From CBW1002 sp046081905 (GTDB taxonomy: Bacteria; Cyanobacteriota; Cyanobacteriia; PCC-6307; Cyanobiaceae): a stretch of 39,820 nt of DNA. The notes beneath the pieces were generated by a model. It did not search any database, was not told the origin of the DNA, and worked only from the letters and a program-made list of their open reading frames with translations. Positions within the stretch are counted from its first letter, which is position 1, and every line of letters begins with the position of its first letter. Positions 34,782 to 39,820 of the stretch are shown here, piece after piece. Where the stretch lies: assembly GCA_046081905.1 (NCBI GenBank), contig JBJTWS010000266.1, positions 1 through 39,820 on the forward strand, written 5' to 3'. A program made the position numbers and the translations under genes.

Positions 34782-36121
34782 GGGCGGTGCAGGGGCTGCT
34801 GCCCCTGCTCTGCTGGTTTCGCTGCTTCCCCTGGCTGCCGGCCGGTCTGCGGGGCTTCGAGCTGGTGGAGGGGGAGCGGCTGCTGGAGGCCTGGCGGGCC
34901 TTTGGGCGGGGGGAGCTTCGCCTGATCCTCGCCTTCCGCCACGGCGAGGTGGACGACCCCCTGGCGGGGCTCTGGCTGCTCTCCCGCGGCCTTCCCCGCC
35001 TTGCGGGGCGCCTGGGTCAGCCGCCGCTGCCCCACCTGCACGTGCACTTCTTATACGACCGCGGCATGACCCTCTGGGGCGGCGCGGCCCTGGGGTGGGT
35101 GCTCTCGCGCCTTGGGGGCGTATCCCTGCGGCGGGGCCGCCGGCCCGACTGGACCGCCCTGCGCCAGAGCCGGCGGCTGGTTCTCGAGGGCCGCTTCCCC
35201 TTCGCGGTGGCGCCGGAGGGGGCCACCAACGGCCATGGCGAGCGGATCGGGCCGCTCGAGCCCGGGGTGGCCCAGCTGGGGCTCTGGTGCGTGCACGATC
35301 TGCTGCGGCAGGGCCGGCCGGAGGCGGTGTGGATCGTGCCGATCGGTCTGCAGTACCACTACCCCACGGCCCCCTGGGGCCGGCTGGAGCGGCTGCTGGC
35401 ACGGCTGGAGCGGCAGGCGGGACTCGCGCCGCCGCCGCTGTGCGACCCGGGGCGCGGCCCGGATGCGGACGGGCATCCCGGCCGCGCCCTCTATCCCCGG
35501 CTGCTGGCCCTGGGGGAGCGGCTGCTGCAGCGGCTGGAGGCCTTCTATGGCGCCCTCGGCGGCGCCCCTGCGTCCGCCCTCCTGTCCGCAGAGGGGACCC
35601 TGGGGGAGCGGATCGTCGCCCTGCTGGATCGGGCCCTGGCGGCGGCGGAAGTGCGCTTCGGCCTTCCGGCGGCCGGCACCCCGGTAGACCGCTGCCGCCG
35701 GCTGGAGGAGCAGGCCTGGCAGCGGCTGCACCGCAGCGATCTGCCCCCTCGCCAGCGGCTCTGCCCCCTCGATCGCGCCCTGGCCGACTGGCTGGCCCGG
35801 GAGGCCGCCCTGGCGCTGCTCCACCTGCGGCTGGCGGAGGGCTTCGTGGCGGTATCCGGCGACTACGTGGCCCGCCGGCCCAGCTTCGAGCGCTTCGCCG
35901 AAACCCTGCTGCTGCTGGAGGAGGCGCTGCAGAAACTGGCGGGGGTGCGCCCGGTGCATCGCTCCTGGCTGGGGCCGCGGCGGGTGCGGATCAGCGTGGC
36001 CGCGCCGCTGCCGCTGCGCCATGGCGGCGCGCCGGAACCCACGGGCCTGGCCCGCGGCCCCGGGGCCCAGGCCCGCCTCACCGAGGCGATCGCCCAGGCC
36101 CTCCACGGAACCCTCGTGTAG
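34724..36121 (+). CDS. PlsC-type acyltransferase with a long C-terminal domain
   Basis: A 465-residue protein. The acyltransferase part has FRHGEVDDPL (His73-x4-Asp78, the catalytic HX4D), a glycine-rich stretch GGAALGWVLSRLGG, and FPFAVAPEGATNGHG (PEG motif III, 164-166). A first helix near residues 20-40 may touch the membrane. The C-terminal about 250 residues are Leu/Arg-rich helices I do not recognise, making it roughly twice the length of a simple PlsC. The ATG lies within the hydrolase gene, 58 nt before its stop. Substrate is probably a lysolipid or glycerolipid. Confidence 0.82.
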   Translation: MAYRPGLDPIPPRFSPWILRAVQGLLPLLCWFRCFPWLPAGLRGFELVEGERLLEAWRAFGRGELRLILAFRHGEVDDPLAGLWLLSRGLPRLAGRLGQPPLPHLHVHFLYDRGMTLWGGAALGWVLSRLGGVSLRRGRRPDWTALRQSRRLVLEGRFPFAVAPEGATNGHGERIGPLEPGVAQLGLWCVHDLLRQGRPEAVWIVPIGLQYHYPTAPWGRLERLLARLERQAGLAPPPLCDPGRGPDADGHPGRALYPRLLALGERLLQRLEAFYGALGGAPASALLSAEGTLGERIVALLDRALAAAEVRFGLPAAGTPVDRCRRLEEQAWQRLHRSDLPPRQRLCPLDRALADWLAREAALALLHLRLAEGFVAVSGDYVARRPSFERFAETLLLLEEALQKLAGVRPVHRSWLGPRRVRISVAAPLPLRHGGAPEPTGLARGPGAQARLTEAIAQALHGTLV

Positions 36122-36188
36122 GGGCGGCTCCCGAGGTGGCTCCGTGTCCGCCGGCCTGGCGAGAATCCCCCGGCCTGCCAACGCCGCC

Positions 36189-36581
36189 ATGGGTCTTCCT
36201 CCGCTTCCCTCCCTCGTCACCCTGCTCGCCCTAGTGCTCTATCAGGCCACCACCATTCAGGTGGGGCGCGCCCGCTTCGAGCACAAGGTGAAACCCCCCG
36301 CCACCACAGGACCGGAGGGCTTCGAGCGGGCCCTGCGGGTGCAGCTGAACACCCTCGAGCAACTGGTGTTCTTCCTGCCGGCCTTCTGGCTGGCGGTGGG
36401 CTTCGGCCCCGTGGGGGCGGCCTGCGCGCTGGGCTTTGTGTGGGTGGGGGCCCGGGTTGCCTACGCGGTGGGCTATTGGCAGGCGCCGGAGAAGCGGGGG
36501 CCCGGTTTCGGCATCGCGCTGCTAAGCAGTGTGGCGCTGCTGGTGATGGCCTTCGTGGGGGTGGTGGGGCAGCTGGGCTGA
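36189..36581 (+). CDS. MAPEG family membrane protein
   Basis: A 130-residue, four-helix membrane protein. The signature is RALRVQLNTLEQLVFFLPAF (helix 2 start), followed by GARVAYAVGYWQAPEKRGPG and a final helix. MAPEG proteins often use glutathione for conjugation or peroxide reduction of lipid electrophiles; this bacterial member's substrate is unknown. Directly downstream of the acyltransferase on the same strand (67-nt gap), so it may belong to the same lipid-related unit. Confidence 0.9.
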   Translation: MGLPPLPSLVTLLALVLYQATTIQVGRARFEHKVKPPATTGPEGFERALRVQLNTLEQLVFFLPAFWLAVGFGPVGAACALGFVWVGARVAYAVGYWQAPEKRGPGFGIALLSSVALLVMAFVGVVGQLG

Positions 36582-36619
36582 GCCGGCCGGGAGAGGCGCT
36601 GCTGCCGTGGGCGGCTCAG
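36578..36619. terminator. Inverted repeat holding both stop codons of convergent genes
   Basis: Arms CTGAGCCG (36578-36585) and CGGCTCAG (36612-36619), a perfect 8-bp stem with a 26-nt interior. The MAPEG stop lies in the left arm and the stop of the 36616 gene in the right arm. Confidence 0.35.
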
Positions 36620-37317
36620 GCCTGCGGCTCCAGCAGGCCATAGGGGCCGTAGCGGCGCTGCAGCTTCAGCCGCCGGCCGGCTTCCGGTTCCCAGATCAGG
36701 GCCACCTGCTGGGTGAGATCCCCGTCCTGCTGCCAGGTGGCTGCGAACCAGAGGCCCGGCTCCACCGACCAGCGGCTGAAGGAGTGGCCGCTGGGCAGCT
36801 GCTGCCTGCTGGGGGCAGGGAGTGCCACGGGAGCCGCTGGGGCAGGGTCTTCCCGGCCGGGGCGGGCTTCCCACACCAGCACCAGGGATTCCAGGCGCTC
36901 CGGCGTGAGCCGCACCACGGCCCGGCGGCGCCGTTCGCCCCACACCAGCGAGAGTTCGGCCACCCAGCTCCAGGCGCCGATCCGATCCGGTCCGAGGCTC
37001 CAGTGGCCCTCGGCGGAAATCTGCATCTCCGCGGGCGGCTCCCGGAAGCTCATCGCGCGGCTGGTGCCGGCGCTGGCGTTAGTGAGGCAGGCCTCGATCA
37101 CCGGGGGCTCGGCTTCCACCGGCTCTTGCGGGAGCTCCTGCACCAGCAGGTCGTGGGGGAAGCGGCCCGCTTCGCGGCCCTCGCCATCGAGCCGCACGAA
37201 GCTGCCCTGCCAGCGGCCGGCGTTGGCGGCCAGCAACCAGCGGCGCCGCTCGGAACCGCTGGTGCCGGCTGCGCTAGGGGCCGCGGTGGAGGGGACGGGG
37301 CCGGAAACCGGGGTCAT
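36616..37317 (-). CDS. DUF3598-like (lipocalin-type) protein
   Basis: A 233-residue soluble, beta-rich protein. It contains LLAANAGRWQGSFVRLDGEG early (about residues 27-46), then strands with ACLTNASAG, EGHWSLGPDRIGAWSW and a C-terminal EAGRRLKLQRRYGPYGL. The W-x-G-S-F-x-R start is the pattern I associate with DUF3598 proteins of cyanobacteria, a calycin-like fold related to phycobiliprotein lyases. Function unknown. The ATG at 37317 is chosen over an upstream one (37359). Confidence 0.65.
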   Translation of the reverse strand: MTPVSGPVPSTAAPSAAGTSGSERRRWLLAANAGRWQGSFVRLDGEGREAGRFPHDLLVQELPQEPVEAEPPVIEACLTNASAGTSRAMSFREPPAEMQISAEGHWSLGPDRIGAWSWVAELSLVWGERRRRAVVRLTPERLESLVLVWEARPGREDPAPAAPVALPAPSRQQLPSGHSFSRWSVEPGLWFAATWQQDGDLTQQVALIWEPEAGRRLKLQRRYGPYGLLEPQA

Positions 37318-37415
37318 TGGCAACGAACGGGCAGACGCCAAGGGGGACGGGCGCGGCAACGGCCGCCAGAATCGGGACTTCCGTGATCGGCAGGCCTGCG
37401 GTCTGCCCCGCGCCG

Positions 37416-37628
37416 ATGTGGCAACAGAAGCCCTGGTGGTGCCAGCCCTGGTCGATCGTGCTCACCGGCCTGGCGGTGGTGGGCGGCAGCTGGTGGCTGC
37501 TGCGCCTCTGGTGGGTGAGCGCGCCGCTGGCGGCGGCGGTGCTGCTCTGGTGGTGGCTCTTTCTGGTGCTGGCCCCGGCGGCCTACCGGGCTGCGGAGCA
37601 GCCGGGGGCGGATGGGGGGCAGCCGTGA
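37416..37628 (+). CDS. DUF6737-like small membrane protein
   Basis: A 70-residue protein with two hydrophobic helices. The N-terminus KPWWCQPWSIVLTGLAVVGG is strongly Trp-rich and matches the cyanobacterial and plastid family labelled DUF6737, as I recall it. A second Trp-rich helix (VLLWWWLFLVLAPAAYR) follows, then a polar tail. Function unknown; likely thylakoid or plasma membrane. The ATG at 37416 begins just before the conserved block. Confidence 0.72.
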   Translation: MWQQKPWWCQPWSIVLTGLAVVGGSWWLLRLWWVSAPLAAAVLLWWWLFLVLAPAAYRAAEQPGADGGQP

Positions 37629-37640
37629 GCCGGGCCGGCC

Positions 37641-37808
37641 TCAGGCCACCGGCTGCATCAGACCGCCGCCGTGGTTGTCGTCGTCGTCGTTGTTCTCCTT
37701 GTCGCCCTGGACGAAGGCATAGAGGCCGAGGGCCAGCACGCTGACCAGGGCGGAGACGAGGCCATAGCCGCCCTGCAGCCCCATGCCCATGTCAACGACT
37801 TCACCCAT
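37641..37808 (-). CDS. Very small single-helix membrane protein with acidic tail
   Basis: A 55-residue protein with one membrane helix (GLVSALVSVLALGLYAFVQ) followed by a strongly acidic, Asn/Asp-rich tail (DKENNDDDDNHGGG). The Asp codons form a GAC/GAT triplet run at about 37676-37696. An alternative ATG lies six codons in (37790). The size and layout recall small photosystem or cytochrome b6f accessory subunits, but no known one matches. The AT-richer 78-nt region upstream could carry its promoter. Convergent with the DUF6737-like gene, 12 nt apart. Confidence 0.5.
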   Translation of the reverse strand: MGEVVDMGMGLQGGYGLVSALVSVLALGLYAFVQGDKENNDDDDNHGGGLMQPVA

Positions 37809-37886
37809 GACGGCCCTGGTAGAGATTGTGAGAATCGTAACGTTGTTTTGCGGAGAGCGGCCGGCCCGCCGCCGCCGGGGGGCCCT

Positions 37887-39104
37887 GTGAAGCTCCTGCC
37901 GCACGATCTCCAGGTCCTGGCGGTGGGGTTCGCCCTGGTGCTCTCCGCCAGGATTCCGGCAGTTCTGCCCTGGCTGCCGCTGCCGGTGGGGGTGCTCGAA
38001 CTGCTGCTGGGCGTGGCGATCGGTCCCCAGGGGCTGCAGCTGGCCCACGTGGGGCCCTTTCTCACCACGGCTTCCGCCTTCGGGCTGGGAACCCTCTTTC
38101 TGATGGCGGGTCTGGAGATCGATCCCGCCCTCCTGCGCGACCGGCCCCGCCACCGGCTCTGGACCCCGTGGATCGGCTCCGCCGCCCTCGCCTTCCTGGT
38201 GGCTCTGGGCCTTCTGGCCTTCGAGGGCTTCAGCAGCCCTCCGATCGTGGCCCTCGCCCTCACCACCACGGCGATGGGCATCCTCGTGCCGGTGCTTCGG
38301 GATCGCAGCTCCCTTCCGGATGGCTATGCCCAGGCCCTGCTCCGGGTGGCCACCATCGGGGAGGTGATGCCCACCGTGCTGTTCACCCTGCTGCTCGCCG
38401 GTCACCGGGCGCCCCGCGAAGCGGCCATCCTGCTGGCCTTCGCCGGGGCGTCGCTGCTGGTGTTCCTGCTGGTGCAGCGGTATCAGCACCGCTGGCAGGA
38501 CCTGATCGAGCACTCGATGCACCGCTCCAGCCAGTTGCCCACCCGCCTGGTGGTGGCCTGCCTCTGTCTGATGGTGGTGCTCAACAACGTGGTGCAGATC
38601 AACCTCGCCCTGGGCGGCCTGGTGATCGGCCTGCTGGTGCGCGAAGGCATGGCCTCGCCCCATCGCCTCCGCATCGGTGAGCGGCTCGATGGCCTCGGGC
38701 ACGGCTTCTTCATCCCCCTGTTCTTTCTGGTGTCGGGCATGGAGCTCGATTTCCGTGCCCTGCTGCCCTCGCCGCTGCTGTGGGCCCTGGTGCCGCTGCT
38801 GGCCGCCGCCATGCTGCTGGTGCGGGGGCTTCCCGTGTGGTTGCTGCACCGGCGGGATCTGGCGCCCCGGCCCCGTCTGGCCCTCGCCTTCGACAGCGCC
38901 ACCCAGCTCCCTCTGGTGGTGGCGATCGCCGTGATGGCGCGGCGCGCCGGCCTGCTCTCCGCTCCCGCCGCCACTGTGCTGGTGGCGGCGGCCCTGCTCA
39001 CCGTGCTGCTCTTTCCCGCCGCCGCCTCCCTGCTGCTGCGGGGCTGCCGATCGACGGCCGCCGCCGGGCTCACACCTGCAGCACCGCCTCGTTCTGCGCC
39101 GTGA
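37887..39104 (+). CDS. CPA2-family cation/proton antiporter (Kef-like, no RCK domain)
   Basis: A 405-residue membrane protein with about 12 hydrophobic helices. Family blocks are VGVLELLLGVAIGPQGLQ, LFLMAGLEIDPALL (helix 3), and FIPLFFLVSGMELDF near the second half. The exchange of monovalent cations (Na+ or K+) for H+ is the family role; there is no C-terminal nucleotide-binding TrkA-N domain. The start is a GTG at 37887 after a G-run. The last 35 nt overlap convergent mfd. Confidence 0.86.
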   Translation: MKLLPHDLQVLAVGFALVLSARIPAVLPWLPLPVGVLELLLGVAIGPQGLQLAHVGPFLTTASAFGLGTLFLMAGLEIDPALLRDRPRHRLWTPWIGSAALAFLVALGLLAFEGFSSPPIVALALTTTAMGILVPVLRDRSSLPDGYAQALLRVATIGEVMPTVLFTLLLAGHRAPREAAILLAFAGASLLVFLLVQRYQHRWQDLIEHSMHRSSQLPTRLVVACLCLMVVLNNVVQINLALGGLVIGLLVREGMASPHRLRIGERLDGLGHGFFIPLFFLVSGMELDFRALLPSPLLWALVPLLAAAMLLVRGLPVWLLHRRDLAPRPRLALAFDSATQLPLVVAIAVMARRAGLLSAPAATVLVAAALLTVLLFPAAASLLLRGCRSTAAAGLTPAAPPRSAP

Positions 39105-39820
39105 GCTGCCCGGCCCGCTGGGTGTCGGTGAGGCCATCGGCGCCGGGGATCTGCTCGGCCATCTGCTGCAGCCAGCCCATCAGCTCCTCCACCTGCCGCT
39201 CCATCGGCAGGACCCCCAGGCCCCGGGCCAGCACCTTGGCGGTGCTGCCGGATCCGGCCTGATACACCAGTCGCCCATGCAGGTGCTGGGGCAAACCCTG
39301 GCGCAGTAGCCGGAAGGCCGGCTCCTCCATCGGGGTTTCCAGGGCGATGTTGGGTTTCTCCGGCTTGATGCGGGAGAAGCCGCAGCGCCTGGCCAGCAGC
39401 TTCAGCTCCATCAGCTGCAGCAGCGACTGCACCGGCGCCGGTAGCGCTCCGTAGCGGTCGACCCAGCCGGCCGCCAGCTCCAGCAGGGAGTCCCTGCCGC
39501 CGCAGTCGGCCGCGGCGCGGTAGGCGGCCATATTCTCGTCGTTGTCGGTGATCCAGTCGCCGGGGATGAAGGCGGTGATCGGCAGTTCGATCTGGGTGTC
39601 GTCCACCTTCGGGATGTCCTGGCCCTGGATCTCGGCGAGGCACTCCTGCAGCATCTCCATGTAGAGGTCGAAGCCGATGGGTTCCATCTGGCCGCTCTGC
39701 GCCACCCCCAGCAGGTTGCCCACGCCGCGGATCTCCATGTCGCGCATGGCCAGCTGGTAGCCGCTGCCCAGCTGGGCGAACTCCTGGATCGCCCGCAGCC
39801 GCTGCCGCGCCGCCTCGCTC
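39070..39820 (-). CDS. mfd: Transcription-repair coupling factor Mfd, C-terminal part
   Basis: The last about 250 residues of Mfd, which removes stalled RNA polymerase and recruits UvrABC. Visible is the end of the translocase module with the TRG motif region (YQLAMRDMEIRGVGNLLG, then QSGQM), followed by the C-terminal regulatory domain 7 (MELKLLARRCGFSRIKPEK and on). The gene runs off the right edge, so the UvrB-like part, RNAP-binding domain and helicase motifs lie outside. The stop overlaps the 3' end of the antiporter gene by 35 nt. Confidence 0.95.
   Translation of the reverse strand, partial: SEAARQRLRAIQEFAQLGSGYQLAMRDMEIRGVGNLLGVAQSGQMEPIGFDLYMEMLQECLAEIQGQDIPKVDDTQIELPITAFIPGDWITDNDENMAAYRAAADCGGRDSLLELAAGWVDRYGALPAPVQSLLQLMELKLLARRCGFSRIKPEKPNIALETPMEEPAFRLLRQGLPQHLHGRLVYQAGSGSTAKVLARGLGVLPMERQVEELMGWLQQMAEQIPGADGLTDTQRAGQLTAQNEAVLQV

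Noticed and set aside
33708..35402. Upstream extension of the P450 frame to 1028 residues
   Set aside because: The extra 565 codons are antisense to the hydrolase and acyltransferase genes and have Arg/Pro/Gly-rich shadow composition; the P450 starts normally at 33707.

Overview
The window is a gene-dense, very GC-rich chromosomal segment. It most resembles a picocyanobacterium of the Cyanobium/Synechococcus lineage. The evidence is the combination of cyanobacterial or plastid-type families: a CPP1-like J-domain membrane protein, a DUF3531 protein, a VTE6-type phytyl-phosphate kinase, a pheophorbide a oxygenase-like Rieske protein, a ferredoxin-type IspG, DUF6737 and DUF1651-like small proteins, and a monomer-type B12-dependent ribonucleotide reductase. 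At least seven copies of the cyanobacterial HIP1 octamer are also visible. I saw no rRNA, tRNA, CRISPR array, transposase, integrase or phage gene. No gap between genes exceeds about 220 bases.

Layout. 0-9.3 kb: 5' part of nrdJ, a methyltransferase, corA, prfC, a small DUF1651-like gene, a CPP1-like gene, hslO with an upstream ABC ATPase, DUF3531, rsmE and a small conserved gene. 9.3-11.8 kb: VTE6-type kinase overlapping convergently with a group 3 sigma factor, then an SGNH hydrolase. 11.8-17 kb: a PhnC/PhnE/PhnD-type oxyanion ABC transporter. Its permease gene carries a two-base frameshift, and its binding protein is separated from the other two genes by a DUF962/Mpo1-like gene, a fatty-acid-desaturase-superfamily gene and a small gene. 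17-21.9 kb: aspartate aminotransferase, type 4 uracil-DNA glycosylase, ispG and a CtpA-type protease.

21.98-29.56 kb is the most distinctive part: a complete seven-gene V/A-type ATPase operon, ordered B-D-I-K-E-X-A, where X is a DUF2764-like protein. This is the gene content I know from Chlamydia, spirochaetes and Bacteroidetes (E-X-A-B-D-I-K), but circularly permuted. The B-D-I-K half is linked by ATGA stop/start overlaps. Between D and I lie two six-codon mini-ORFs, each joined to its neighbours by the same ATGA overlap, so translation could pass through three consecutive stop/restart junctions spaced 17 nt apart. The E-X-A half begins after a 56-nt spacer with its own Shine-Dalgarno sequence and a GTG start, exactly at the permutation joint. 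Energy-conserving F-type ATP synthase genes, which every cyanobacterium needs, are not in this window, so this V-type enzyme is presumably a second rotary ATPase, probably an ion pump.

29.6-39.8 kb: a membrane protein, the pheophorbide a oxygenase-like gene, a small gene, a CYP110-like cytochrome P450 divergent from an overlapping alpha/beta-hydrolase and PlsC-type acyltransferase pair, a MAPEG protein, a DUF3598/lipocalin-like protein, two small membrane proteins, a CPA2 cation/proton antiporter, and the 3' part of mfd.
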